Shown one piece after another: positions 23,115 through 31,888 of a stretch of 46,887 nt of DNA. The translations under genes and the position numbers were made by a program. The stretch lies in assembly GCA_947623805.1 (NCBI GenBank), contig CANQHZ010000019.1, positions 1 through 46,887 of the forward strand, read 5' to 3'. Each line of letters opens with the position of its first letter. Position 1 is the stretch's first letter. The notes beneath the pieces were generated by a model. That model saw nothing but the letters and a program-made list of their open reading frames with translations. It was not told where the DNA came from and made no database searches. This stretch comes from an uncultured Lachnospiraceae bacterium. GTDB taxonomy: Bacteria; Bacillota; Clostridia; Lachnospirales; Lachnospiraceae.

Positions 23115-24596
23115 TTACGCTCTGCTTTTCTTTAAATCAAACGCCGCCTCAACCGCCTTATAAGCACCGTCATACATCCCGGCACGCTTATTCTTCAAAA
23201 TTGACGCACACATACTCCTAATATAATTTTTGTCATTTAAGAAAAGCTGCAGCATCTGTATCGTATGAGCAGTATCACGGCATTCAAGCGTACCGTCGCC
23301 GATTTCGGCAGAGTGTACCGCCCCCCACTGCTCATGTCCGCCCACACGCTTTATAAACAACTTAGGTATCGGATAAAACGCAAGCTCGCTCGGTTTTGTG
23401 ACAAGCACGTCCGCACTCCTCATCAGCAGATTAGTACAATATACCGCCTCAAAAATATTTTCATGATAAAATCCATGTATACCCATCACTGGACCGTTTA
23501 TGGCGTTTTGAGCAAACTGAACAGTATCCGCCCAGTCATTCATATGCTCAGTGCAAAGCTCTTTCATGCCGCCGATTTCATTTTTCAGCTCATCCCAGAC
23601 ATTGCGGTAATCGCCGACATTTACATATATCGCCGCAAGCCCGGACCTTACGCGCGGAAGCAAGTACCTGATGACAGCCGCAAAAATTTCTTTCTGCGCA
23701 CCCGCGCCGCCTATCGTGAGCAGGAAACGCATAGGTTCGCCCGTGACAGTACGCTCCACGCGCTTTTCACAGTCAAGCTCTATATTACTTACAAGCTCAT
23801 GGTCGATATAATGTCCCGTATACAAAAGCGCATCATCGGGCATCGGATTTACCACCTTATTTTTCATCATGCCGTTGCCAATGCGGTATCCCTGATAAGC
23901 GTAATGTGTCTGTACAGTGTGGAGGCTGCCTTCAGCGTAATGAAGTGCCATGGGCCAGTTGTCGGGAATGCAATTCACCACATTTTTCATACCCGCATGG
24001 ATTGCCGCCTGGGCGGGCCATACATGAGTAGCTATCACAGGCATATCCCGCGGTATAGCCCTATATACAGGCGCCATGAGTTCAGCATTTCTCTGGTCCA
24101 CAGCATTATATGAAAGCTGCCTGAACCCCTCATAGTTCATCGGTTCCCATACAAAGCGGTTAAAAAGCCTGCTTTTCTGCGAAATGCGCGAGCCCAATGA
24201 GTAAAGCTCATTCTGCGCGCTTATCAGCTTGGTGCAGACCGTATCGCTGTATGAGTTCAAATCAAGCCAGTACGGCGTATATCCCATTGAATGTGCAGCG
24301 GAGGCTATCGCCATTGATATACGGTAGTGACCAAAGCCCATTCTGATATTGCCGACAACCACGCCCTTTTCCGTATCAAACTCGGGCGCGGGAGGATTAG
24401 GATTTTTACTCCTGCCCACCAGTATGTTTTTCACCCCCAGCATGTCGCCGATATACGGATTATCCCTGACTGCCGTTTTCAGTATTCGCGTGCTGTCATC
24501 GCCATACTTCCTAATGTTGTTTTTCTTTGAGCGGTCTGCTTTCGCTATTACCTTTTTGCTCATCTGGTTTCCAAAAATACTGCTTGTGCGGTCCAT
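23115..24596 (-). CDS. GT-B-fold glycosyltransferase-like protein
   Basis: 493 residues from ATG 24596, whose GGAGG lies eight bases upstream and overlaps a competing in-frame ATG at 24611. The N-terminal domain opens near residue 80 with VVVGNIRMGFGHYRIS, the glycine-rich loop of the MGDG synthase/MurG type. The C-terminal domain has LLTIGGAGAQKE and then VLVTKPSELAFYPIPKL and GGHEQWG, as expected of a nucleotide-sugar site in GT-B enzymes. No membrane anchor is visible. Donor and acceptor are unknown; a cell-envelope glycolipid is one option. The GPH symporter gene follows on the same strand, and a TetR gene lies upstream. Confidence 0.7.
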   Translation of the reverse strand: MDRTSSIFGNQMSKKVIAKADRSKKNNIRKYGDDSTRILKTAVRDNPYIGDMLGVKNILVGRSKNPNPPAPEFDTEKGVVVGNIRMGFGHYRISMAIASAAHSMGYTPYWLDLNSYSDTVCTKLISAQNELYSLGSRISQKSRLFNRFVWEPMNYEGFRQLSYNAVDQRNAELMAPVYRAIPRDMPVIATHVWPAQAAIHAGMKNVVNCIPDNWPMALHYAEGSLHTVQTHYAYQGYRIGNGMMKNKVVNPMPDDALLYTGHYIDHELVSNIELDCEKRVERTVTGEPMRFLLTIGGAGAQKEIFAAVIRYLLPRVRSGLAAIYVNVGDYRNVWDELKNEIGGMKELCTEHMNDWADTVQFAQNAINGPVMGIHGFYHENIFEAVYCTNLLMRSADVLVTKPSELAFYPIPKLFIKRVGGHEQWGAVHSAEIGDGTLECRDTAHTIQMLQLFLNDKNYIRSMCASILKNKRAGMYDGAYKAVEAAFDLKKSRA

Positions 24597-24708
24597 AAAT
24601 TTTTCCTCCATTCATTTATTTATTATTTCAAATAATTGTCAAACATGTTTCCAGCCGCCCTAGTTTAATCAAAATATTCAAAAACACTATGCTGTTTGAC
24701 GAATTTTT

Positions 24709-25287
24709 TCAATTGGCTTTTATTCCGTTTATTACTATCTCTATCATCTCGTCAAGCGCGTCCTCATAGGAAATGCCGTTTTCCACAAGCACGCTGTCAC
24801 TGACAAAGTCCTTAAAGGTACTTTCCACCATAGCCCTAAGCACAGGTATGGAAACCGGACGTATCACACCCTCATCTATTCCCTGTTCCAAAAGCCTGAT
24901 TGTAGCGTCCCAATCCGTGGAAAGATACATCGTCACCCTTTGATAGATTGACGGATATTTATCCTTTAGCGTATATAGCTTGCTAAGTCCTCTGTTTTGA
25001 TAACGCTCGGGCAGCACTATCATTATTCTCCTTATCTTAGTAAGTGTGTCCAATTTTTCGTCGTCTACTATTTCGTGCTCGCTCTTTTTGATGTCCGCAA
25101 AGCTGTAATCCGCGACGTCAAGCAGCATTTCCTCCTTGCTGTCATAAATTTTGTAGAGCGTCTTTTTGCTGATGCCAAGATTCTTGGCTACATCGTCCAT
25201 CGTAAACTTAAGACCGCTTTTGCCAAACTCCTCAACTGCGGCATTTATCACGCGCTCTTTCATCACTGGGATTTCATCCAATTTCAT
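24709..25287 (-). CDS. TetR/AcrR family transcriptional regulator
   Basis: 192 residues from ATG 25287, which has AGGGG seven bases before it; the longer frame has no such site and would overlap the operator. The helix-turn-helix is FTMDDVAKNLGISKKTLYKIYDSKEEML (about residues 28-55, shown only as the family pattern TMDDVAKNLGISKKTLY). The C-terminal ligand domain is all helical. An almost perfect 36-bp palindrome at 25356-25391 just below a good promoter indicates autoregulation. The GT-B-like gene is 112 nt downstream in the same direction and is the likeliest target. Confidence 0.9.
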   Translation of the reverse strand: MKLDEIPVMKERVINAAVEEFGKSGLKFTMDDVAKNLGISKKTLYKIYDSKEEMLLDVADYSFADIKKSEHEIVDDEKLDTLTKIRRIMIVLPERYQNRGLSKLYTLKDKYPSIYQRVTMYLSTDWDATIRLLEQGIDEGVIRPVSIPVLRAMVESTFKDFVSDSVLVENGISYEDALDEMIEIVINGIKAN

Positions 25288-25355
25288 CAAATCACCCCTC
25301 ATTGCGTTTATCATTTTTTTAATTTTCCTTGATTTTACTGTCGTTCTTGTTCGTC

Positions 25356-25391
25356 GGAAACTCAAAAACTTGTTTTAGTTTTTCAGTTTCC
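25356..25391. promoter_or_regulatory. 36-bp palindromic operator for the TetR regulator
   Basis: GGAAACTCAAAAACT (25356-25370), 6-nt centre, AGTTTTTCAGTTTCC (25377-25391). The 15-nt arms differ at one base. It lies at the predicted transcription start of the TetR gene, 69 nt before its ATG. Confidence 0.7.
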
Positions 25392-25394
25392 TAC

Positions 25395-25423
25395 ATTGTA
25401 ACACACATCACAGATTATTGAAA
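25395..25423 (-). promoter_or_regulatory. Promoter of the TetR gene
   Basis: Minus strand: TTTCAA (25423-25418), 17-nt spacer, TACAAT (25400-25395) with an extended TG one base upstream. The operator palindrome begins 4 nt after the -10 box. Confidence 0.6.
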
Positions 25424-25499
25424 TATGGCAAATATCCAAAATAATTTCGGCAGAAATTAGACAGAATATACAAACACAAAATAAGCTCAATAAAAAAGA

Positions 25500-25528
25500 C
25501 TGGGACAGCGAAATTTCCACTGTCCCAG
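25500..25528 (-). terminator. Intrinsic terminator after the NlpC/P60 gene
   Basis: A perfect 9-bp stem CTGGGACAG/CTGTCCCAG with an 11-nt loop. On the minus strand it is followed by TCTTTTTTA. It lies 44 nt after the NlpC/P60 stop; a shorter T-run on the other side could serve plus-strand transcripts too. Confidence 0.85.
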
Positions 25529-25571
25529 CATTACTCTTTTTATATACCGGCCAACCCCGAAAAACAACCTT

Positions 25572-26792
25572 TCACACTATTCTCCTCACGCACAATATCT
25601 CCCTATACTGCGCGTTACTTATCTTAATCCCCGTTTTTGCCGTGCTGGCATGGACTATCTTTCCATTGCCTATGTAAATCGCCACGTGCCCGGGATAACA
25701 AATGATGTCACCCGGCTCGGCTTCTGCATAGCTGACCTCCCTGCCTGCCGTCCTTTGTGAATAAGACGTGCGCGGTATGCTGTAGCCGTACTGCTTGTAA
25801 ACAGACTGCGTAAAGCCTGAACAGTCCGCGCCGTTAGTAAGGCTTGTCCCACCCGCGACATAAGGATTGCCCACAAAACCACAGGCATAAATCGCAATCT
25901 CCTTACCTTTTGCGCTGCCGTTTGCCGCCAAAATCTCGTCCTTATTCACAGTCGCCGTACCTGTCGGCTTTGCGGCCGTCGTGTTTGAAGTATTGGCATT
26001 TTGACCGTTTTTCTTTGCCGCTTCCTCAGCCGCCTTTCTCGCCGCTTCTTGGCGCTTACGTTCTTCCTCCTCTAACTTTTTAATCTGCGCGTTCTTCTGC
26101 TTTATCTGCGTCTTATAGACCTCTGCCTGCTGCTTTGCTTTGCTGATTTGTACCTCATAATCGGCGCTTATCGCTTCAAGCTCGGAGCGTGCCTCCTCGA
26201 CGCCCTCTCTTTCTTCCTCAAGCTCACCTTGCGCCGCCTCAAGTTCGGACTCCTCCTCCTCGAGCTTGACTTTCAAATCCTCCACGTTCTGCCTGGCTAT
26301 CTGGTAATTTTCAAGCATTTTCCTGTCATACGCGTGTACTTTTTCTATATAGTCGGCCTTGTTTAAAAGCTCCTCCATCGAGCTTGAACTCAAAATTATA
26401 TCAATATAGTCCACATCGCCGTTTTCATACATTGACTTTATCCTTGCTTTCATGCCCTTGTACTGCTCGGCTTCAATACGCTGAGCTTCCTCAAGGTCGC
26501 TCTGCGCCTGCACAATTTCGGATTTTTTCTGCTCAATTTCATCTTCAAGCAGGCTTATACTCGCCATAATCTCCGCAAGCTGGTCGCTCAACACAGTAAT
26601 CTCATCGGTAATTCCCGCCTGCTCGCCCTTAAGCTCATCAAGCTCGCCCTCCAGCTCGTCAAGCCGCTCCTGGTCTTCCTCATTCTGACGTTTCAGGTCA
26701 TCTATCTGCGTGGCATACACATGCTCTGCCACAGTTCCCAATACCACGGCGCACAATATCACTGCCACAATGCTTTTAAACCTTTTCTTCAT
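25572..26792 (-). CDS. Secreted coiled-coil NlpC/P60 peptidoglycan hydrolase (PcsB/CwlO-like)
   Basis: 406 residues. A signal peptide spans about 1-27 (KKRFKSIVAVILCAVV, cut near VYA). A long coiled coil of Glu/Leu heptads runs from about 28 to 255, broken near SSSSMEELLNKADYI as in CwlO/PcsB proteins. After an Ala/Thr linker the NlpC/P60 domain (about 295-406) has catalytic Cys324 in GADCSGF, His369 in PGHVAIYIG and His381 in VHAST. It should cut D-gamma-Glu to diamino-acid bonds in wall peptides during division or elongation. FtsEX usually controls this class; no ftsEX is nearby. The trigger-factor lipoprotein gene is 55 nt upstream. Confidence 0.92.
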   Translation of the reverse strand: MKKRFKSIVAVILCAVVLGTVAEHVYATQIDDLKRQNEEDQERLDELEGELDELKGEQAGITDEITVLSDQLAEIMASISLLEDEIEQKKSEIVQAQSDLEEAQRIEAEQYKGMKARIKSMYENGDVDYIDIILSSSSMEELLNKADYIEKVHAYDRKMLENYQIARQNVEDLKVKLEEEESELEAAQGELEEEREGVEEARSELEAISADYEVQISKAKQQAEVYKTQIKQKNAQIKKLEEEERKRQEAARKAAEEAAKKNGQNANTSNTTAAKPTGTATVNKDEILAANGSAKGKEIAIYACGFVGNPYVAGGTSLTNGADCSGFTQSVYKQYGYSIPRTSYSQRTAGREVSYAEAEPGDIICYPGHVAIYIGNGKIVHASTAKTGIKISNAQYREILCVRRIV

Positions 26793-26847
26793 TTGAAACT
26801 CTCCTAACTTTGTCCGCCTGCTCTATCAATAAGCATCACAAAAAGCA

Positions 26848-28029
26848 TCAGGAAACTTTCACAAGCTCGCTCAACCTGTCTGAAACAAGTTCCTGTATCA
26901 CATACATTCTATACGTGGTAAATCCCACCTCATCAATGAGCTCCTTGCCTGACGAATATCCGTATTCCGCCGCTTCCTCGTCGGCGTGCTTTTCAAGTTC
27001 TTCTTCAGTCACACTGATGCCCTCCGCTCTCGCCAGCGCCTCATACACAAGATATGCCTCCACAGCCTCTCGCGACATATCCATAACCTCCGATTGGAAA
27101 TCCTCCATCTCCATACCGTAGTACATCGAGACATAATCCCCCAAATCCAAGCCATACATGTTTTGGCAAAGCGCGCTCATATAATTCAGGTAGTTCTCCG
27201 CCTCCTCCTCAACAAGATATTCAGGAATTGAATTTACCGTACTCTGCTCCAATACACTACTGACCGCGCTTGACTTCACGTTGGCATCGTACGCCGCTTC
27301 AGCTCTTTCATTTGCAAGCTTTTTTCCCACTGCCCATAGCTTCTCCTTATTATCGTAAGGCATTCCATAATTCTTGATATCTTCATCAGTAAGCGAGTCG
27401 TAACCGCCGTTAAGCCGAATGCTGTTCACTGTAACCGTAAATACAACATCAGCACCCGCAAGCTCAGCATTTCCGTAATTTTTTGGAAACGTGAGTTTTA
27501 AGTCTACCGTATCGCCTACAGAAACACCGATAAGCCCGTCCTCAAAACCGTCAATAAACGTGCCCGAACCAATCTCAAGCTCATATCCGCTCGCCGTGCC
27601 TCCCTCAAACGCCACATCGTTCTTTTTTCCCACATAGTCAATATTGACAGTGTCGCCCGTCTTTACCTCACCTTTTGACGCATACACAAGCTCGTTGTCT
27701 ATAATACTTTTAATATCATCATCAGTGACCTCGCTTTTGGCCACTTCTATTGTCATATTTGCATAGTCATTCAAAGTCACATATTCTTCAATATCCAAGT
27801 CCTGAATGCTCACATAATCAGGCCATTTACTTACATTTATCGTTTTCGTTTCGGCCTGCGAAGCCTCCTCCTCAAGCTCTTTAATGTCATCTGTAGTTTC
27901 AGCCGCGGACGCATTCTCCAAATCCCCATTCTCCGAAGTCACGCCGCTATCAGACTGTTTTCCCTGACATGCACTAAGACTTAAAGCCGTCACACTCGCA
28001 ATACATAACATAAACAATTTCTTTTTCAT
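26848..28029 (-). CDS. Trigger-factor-like FKBP peptidyl-prolyl isomerase lipoprotein
   Basis: 393 residues. A lipobox LSLSAC gives lipid-linked Cys21, so the protein sits on the outer face of the membrane. After an acidic linker, an FKBP-type domain of the trigger factor class spans about 125-215 (DTVNIDYVGKKND, GSGTFIDGFEDGLIG, LTFPKNYG). The C-terminal ~170 residues are helical like the trigger factor chaperone arms. There is no ribosome-binding domain. It probably assists folding of secreted proteins, perhaps including the wall hydrolase encoded next. An extended -10 box (TGATATAAT, ending at 28113) lies upstream. Confidence 0.9.
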   Translation of the reverse strand: MKKKLFMLCIASVTALSLSACQGKQSDSGVTSENGDLENASAAETTDDIKELEEEASQAETKTINVSKWPDYVSIQDLDIEEYVTLNDYANMTIEVAKSEVTDDDIKSIIDNELVYASKGEVKTGDTVNIDYVGKKNDVAFEGGTASGYELEIGSGTFIDGFEDGLIGVSVGDTVDLKLTFPKNYGNAELAGADVVFTVTVNSIRLNGGYDSLTDEDIKNYGMPYDNKEKLWAVGKKLANERAEAAYDANVKSSAVSSVLEQSTVNSIPEYLVEEEAENYLNYMSALCQNMYGLDLGDYVSMYYGMEMEDFQSEVMDMSREAVEAYLVYEALARAEGISVTEEELEKHADEEAAEYGYSSGKELIDEVGFTTYRMYVIQELVSDRLSELVKVS

Positions 28030-28112
28030 AATCTACCTCATTTTCCTGCCATTTTTGGCACACTCTATGCCGTATATACCGACACATCCATGCACTACTG
28101 CCATAATGAAAA

Positions 28113-28118
28113 ATTATA
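28113..28118 (-). promoter_or_regulatory. Extended -10 box of the FKBP lipoprotein gene
   Basis: TATAAT preceded by TGA on the minus strand, 84 nt before the start codon. The -35 region is poor, so the extended -10 would have to carry recognition. Confidence 0.45.
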
Positions 28119-28148
28119 TCATTATTAATTCTAAAATAAAAGACTTTC

Positions 28149-28177
28149 TTGCACTTTCCATAAATTAATGATACAAT
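28149..28177 (+). promoter_or_regulatory. Sigma-A promoter for the 28228 gene
   Basis: TTGCAC (28149-28154), 17-nt spacer, TACAAT (28172-28177) with a TGA extension. An in-frame ATG at 28168 lies inside this promoter, which rules it out as the start of the protein. Confidence 0.7.
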
Positions 28178-28227
28178 TTTTACATCATCTTAAAACAGAT
28201 AGACCAATGTGGAAAGGTAAGATAAAA

Positions 28228-28698
28228 ATGTTTGCAAAGGTTTTAATCACAATTTTAATTATTTTAGTCGTGCTGGTAGTAGTGCTTTATTTTGTCGGGA
28301 AAAAGCTGCAAAAAAAACAGGCCGAGCAGGAAGCACAGATTGAGGCGGCAAAGCAGACGGTAAGCATGCTTGTAATCGACAAAAAAAAGCTGAAACTAAA
28401 AGACGCGGGACTTCCCTCTATGGTGCTTGAACAGACGCCCAAATATATGCGTCGGGCTAAATTCCCCATTGTAAAGGCAAAAATCGGTCCACAAATTATG
28501 TCACTTATATGCGATGCCTCCATTTTTGATTCCGTTCCCGTAAAGAAAGAAGTAAAAGCGACAATCAGCGGCATCTATATTACCGATGTCAAAGGAATCA
28601 GAGGCGGTCTCAACGCCACGCCGACCAAGAAAAAAGGCAAGTTTAAGGCTTGGGTTGAAAAAATGCAGGAAAAGGCAGGGGCAAAGCCAGTCAAGTAG
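28228..28698 (+). CDS. Small membrane-anchored protein of unknown function
   Basis: 156 residues from ATG 28228, preceded by AAAGG at about ten bases. One membrane helix covers about residues 4-27 (VLITILIILVVLVVVLY), followed by a basic coiled segment KKLQKKQAEQEAQ. The rest is a basic domain rich in Lys that probably lies in the cytoplasm. It contains VDKKKLKLKDAGLPSM-like and KATISGIYIT segments that suggest beta strands. I do not recognise the family beyond hypothetical proteins of this form in related bacteria. It has its own promoter and terminator. Confidence 0.75.
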   Translation: MFAKVLITILIILVVLVVVLYFVGKKLQKKQAEQEAQIEAAKQTVSMLVIDKKKLKLKDAGLPSMVLEQTPKYMRRAKFPIVKAKIGPQIMSLICDASIFDSVPVKKEVKATISGIYITDVKGIRGGLNATPTKKKGKFKAWVEKMQEKAGAKPVK

Positions 28699-28715
28699 CG
28701 TATCGCCTATATTTT

Positions 28716-28758
28716 CACCGCTTACATATAACATTCATATGGAAGCGGTGTTTTTATT
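28716..28758 (+). terminator. Intrinsic terminator after the 28228 gene
   Basis: CACCGCTT (28716-28723) pairs with AAGCGGTG (28743-28750), with further CATAT/ATATG pairing inside. TTTTTATTATTTTAT follows on the plus strand. Confidence 0.85.
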
Positions 28759-28796
28759 ATTTTATAACACTATTTTTCAGGAGGATTTTTAAATAT

Positions 28797-29546
28797 ATGA
28801 ATTTATTTTTGACAAGCAACCCGGGAGGTCTTATATGGGAGGACGGTGTCTCAAAGCAGGGATTTCTTGACGGTTCAAACGGTTTTGTGGATGAATTGAG
28901 AGCGCTTTGGCAAGAAAACATGCGCGGACTTATGATAGCTGCATATCCGGACAGCTTTGAGCAAAACGACTATGACGCAAAGGCTTTTACCTATGCATTT
29001 AATTTAAGCGGACTTCCTGTAGAGGGATTTGATGTGTATGATTATCGCCGAAAAGAAATGTCCCCGAAAGACCTTGCCGAATATGATATCATCATTCTTT
29101 CAGGCGGCCACGTACCTACTCAAAACAAATTCTTTAGGGAAATACATCTTGCCGAAAACATAATGGACTTTGACGGAATTGTCATCGGCATAAGCGCGGG
29201 TACTATGAACTGCGCAAGCCTTGTGTACGCAATGCCTGAGCTTGAGGGCGAAAGCCTTGACAAAAATTATCAGCGTTTTATAGTTGGACTGGGGCTTAGC
29301 GATTACAATATAATTCCCCACTATGATTATCTAAAAGACGTAATACTTGACGGACAAAAAATGATTGATGACATAGCCTGCTCCGACAGCGAGGGCAGAG
29401 AATTTATCGCCCTCACCGACGGAAGCTATATACTTATCAAGGATAACGAAAAGGGTGTACTCTACGGTGAAGCATACCGCATACACAACGGCTCCGTGCG
29501 ACCAATGTGTGAGGCAGGACAGCACATAGAACTATATACCGCTTAA
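28797..29546 (+). CDS. Peptidase S51 family protein (dipeptidase E/cyanophycinase-like)
   Basis: 249 residues, typical for S51. The nucleophile Ser133 sits in GISAGTMN (the family GxSAG motif), after the strand FDGIVI. IILSGGHVPTQ precedes it as in the family. Proteins of this family are serine peptidases acting on Asp-X dipeptides or on cyanophycin-type peptides; which applies here cannot be decided. AGGAGG lies 12 nt before the ATG. No separate promoter is evident after the terminator at 28716-28758. The stop codon overlaps that of the opposing PTS-like gene (29543-29546). Confidence 0.9.
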   Translation: MNLFLTSNPGGLIWEDGVSKQGFLDGSNGFVDELRALWQENMRGLMIAAYPDSFEQNDYDAKAFTYAFNLSGLPVEGFDVYDYRRKEMSPKDLAEYDIIILSGGHVPTQNKFFREIHLAENIMDFDGIVIGISAGTMNCASLVYAMPELEGESLDKNYQRFIVGLGLSDYNIIPHYDYLKDVILDGQKMIDDIACSDSEGREFIALTDGSYILIKDNEKGVLYGEAYRIHNGSVRPMCEAGQHIELYTA

Positions 29547-30604
29547 AGTTCCAGCTTTAAGTCATTTTCCTTTATCCAGCCGATTTTTCTAAATCCGGCA
29601 CCTATAATATATGTAAGCACAGCAGGAAAAAGGAAACTTATGCAGATAAGTCCTGCCCAGTCCCATGCTGTAATTGCGCTCTTTGTGCCTGACGCTATAT
29701 CATTTATCCAGCCCGTGTAGACCCCTATCTGACCCACAAGTCCGCATGTGCCCATTCCTGATGCTACCGCCGCTCCGTTCATTTTTAACTGGAACAGACA
29801 TGTTGCAAGCGGTCCTGTTATTGCCGACACTATAATTGGAGGCAGCCATATTCGCGGTTTTTTGACAATATTTCCCATCTGCAGCATTGATGTACCGATG
29901 CCTTGTGCAAAAAAACCACCCCAACCATTTTCTTTAAAACTCATAACGGCAAAACCAACCATCTGCGCACAGCACCCTGCCAGAGCTGCACCTCCTGCAA
30001 GTCCTGTCAGACTGAGCGCCGCGCATATTGCCGCACTGCTTATCGGAAGTGTAAGTGCTATACCCACTATCACAGAAATTATTATCCCCATAAGGAACGG
30101 CTGCAGCTCTGTAGCCCACATAATCGCCGCGCCGACCGCGCTTGCCGCTTTCCCGATTGCCGGTGCGCAAAAAGTCGAGAGCAGCGCTCCCAATATAATA
30201 GTGACTAGCGGTGTCACGATTATGTCAATCTTTGTTTCCTTTGATACTGCCTTGCCAAATTCCGCCGATATAACCGCGATAATAAGCACAGCAAGCGGTC
30301 CACCTGCCCCGCCAAGAGCATTGGCTGCATGTCCTACTGCTACCAGTGAAAACAGCACAAGCGGCGGACAATGAAGCGAATATCCTATAGCGACTGCCAT
30401 TGCCTCACCTGTCACGGCCTTGGCATATCCTCCTATCGTTATCAAAATCTCTATGCCAAGCTGCTCACCGACAGTCGATATAATAGTACCTATCAGCAAA
30501 GACGCAAACAACCCCTGAGCCATAGCGCCAAGTGCATCTATGCCATAACGTTTTGCAGATATTTCAATGTCCTTGCGTTTTAAAAACTGCTTGAATTTTT
30601 CCAT
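29543..30604 (-). CDS. PTS IIC-like membrane protein (PTS_EIIC_2 type)
   Basis: 353 residues from ATG 30604, which has GGGAGGA eight bases upstream; the longer frame runs through the promoter. About ten membrane helices rich in Gly and Ala, with GYSLHCPPLVL and NALGGAGGPLAVL among the conserved segments of PF13303-type IIC proteins. No IIA or IIB domain is fused or encoded nearby. It may use shared components or transport without phosphorylation. A strong promoter precedes it (30657-30685). It ends tail to tail with the S51 gene. Confidence 0.85.
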   Translation of the reverse strand: MEKFKQFLKRKDIEISAKRYGIDALGAMAQGLFASLLIGTIISTVGEQLGIEILITIGGYAKAVTGEAMAVAIGYSLHCPPLVLFSLVAVGHAANALGGAGGPLAVLIIAVISAEFGKAVSKETKIDIIVTPLVTIILGALLSTFCAPAIGKAASAVGAAIMWATELQPFLMGIIISVIVGIALTLPISSAAICAALSLTGLAGGAALAGCCAQMVGFAVMSFKENGWGGFFAQGIGTSMLQMGNIVKKPRIWLPPIIVSAITGPLATCLFQLKMNGAAVASGMGTCGLVGQIGVYTGWINDIASGTKSAITAWDWAGLICISFLFPAVLTYIIGAGFRKIGWIKENDLKLEL

Positions 30605-30656
30605 TGTATGCTCCTCCCTTAAACAGTTCTGCTCGCTGAAGTTTCCAACTTTTGCT

Positions 30657-30685
30657 ATTATAGCATACAGGAAATGGAATTGCAA
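30657..30685 (-). promoter_or_regulatory. Strong sigma-A promoter for the PTS IIC-like gene
   Basis: Minus strand: TTGCAA (30685-30680), 17-nt spacer, TATAAT (30662-30657) with TGC extension. Just upstream, CGACCG and CGGTCG form an inverted pair about 30 nt apart (30690-30730), a possible operator. Confidence 0.75.
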
Positions 30686-30730
30686 CAAACGAACGACCGC
30701 CATACCCCTTTTACAATGGTACAACGGTCG

Positions 30731-31888
30731 CTCTACTGAACTTCGTTATCCAATTTTTTTTCCTCTTTCTCGGCTCATCTTTCTCTCACCCAGCCGAACT
30801 TTATTCTACCAATCAAACTATCTATTTACCCTAACATCTAACCACTTAATCTGAAACTCTCGACTTAATATCCTCTATGCTTCATTTACTAAACTTCCAA
30901 TTCCCAAATGATTACCTTTTACAAAATACCCTCCGATGTATTTTATTCATATTCACCTGTTGACCGCCTATATCAGATTTACCTGCCGACAAACCGCCTC
31001 TCGATAAACTTCATCTATAAGCCTCAACCGCAAATACTTTTATATGATAAACATTCTCTGAACCTTCACTTTATAAACGATTGGCATCTATCTCTTTTTC
31101 ATATTTAATTAAGGGATTTCTTCGTCGTTAGAATTAGGTTGACACTTATGCCAAGGGACTCGCCTCCTTTTTTGCTTTTGCACTTTATAGAAAGTGTTTG
31201 CAGTTCCCGAATAAAATCGGCCTCTATAATAATGCTTATACAAAAGCTTATTTTTATTTGTTTATGTCTCTTGTGTTTCTGTAATTGTATGATAGCACCT
31301 TTGTGAGATAATTGCAATAGGTTTTTCTTGTTTTTTTGAATACCGTCACTTTTGCCAATTGTTGTCAGTCATTTTGCATATTATTTTCTGAATTTTCTGA
31401 AAATATTTAGCTAACGACCGTTATTCCTCATGTAAGGCTTTATCAGACAACAATAGCAGTACGCCTCAACCATCCTCAACAGAAAATTACCCGCTGCCAC
31501 AATTATCTCATAATATATATCAAGCTTTTCCACAATACACATCCTGTCGCATTTTTATCTCTTGCATTTGATAAACTCTATTTGATAACGTAGATTACCT
31601 TTCATTTTCTTGCAGTACCGCATGTCTGCAAAACATCTATATGTCAAACCGCCCTTTTCATTCTAACCCTTAACACAATAAACCCCTTCCACATAAAAGC
31701 CTTGTATTTGCATATGTCTTTATTATATCGGAATACTCCGCCTTAATCATTATCCAAATGTTGTGAAACGACGTTTTTTGTTGTGAAATAAATAAACTCA
31801 TATTTTATTACTGCCGTTTTCTGTCCAATCACGCCACTTCAAAAAACCTTCCAACAGCCAGATATATTCTCCGCCATAATAACACGCC
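30731..31888. other. Long gap without a convincing gene; promoter and leader-like hairpins
   Basis: No frame here looks like a conserved protein. The AT-rich stretch contains a good minus-strand promoter (31289-31317) followed by several small hairpins and a GGAGG at 31163-31167 that is not followed by a usable start. A minus-strand frame ending at 31105 reads through that promoter, so its upper part cannot be translated as is; its end (GGESLGISVNL) could be a relic. The rest (31330-31880) shows nothing I can name. Confidence 0.4.
31289..31317 (-). promoter_or_regulatory. Orphan sigma-A promoter in the gene-poor gap
   Basis: Minus strand: TTGCAA (31317-31312), 17-nt spacer, TATCAT (31294-31289) with TGC just upstream. 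The design is close to the PTS promoter 650 bp downstream. The transcript would enter a leader with hairpins CCGA/TCGG and CACTTT/AAAGTG. Confidence 0.5.

Noticed and set aside
23265-24113. Plus-strand open frame of 282 codons opposite the GT-B-like gene
   Set aside because: Antisense shadow; composition is unlike a protein and the minus-strand gene has motifs and a good start.
28168-28227. N-terminal 20-codon extension of the small membrane protein
   Set aside because: The upstream ATG lies within the promoter (TACAAT at 28172-28177); ATG 28228 has a ribosome site and starts the membrane helix.
31105-31317. Minus-strand 70-codon frame in the gene-poor gap
   Set aside because: Its first codons overlap the -35/-10 of a good promoter, so it cannot be expressed as read; at most its end is a relic.
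30731-31888. CRISPR array or prophage remnant in the gene-poor gap
   Set aside because: No regularly spaced repeats and no phage gene motifs; only isolated short matches such as TTGTTGTGAAA-like pairs near 31765-31790.
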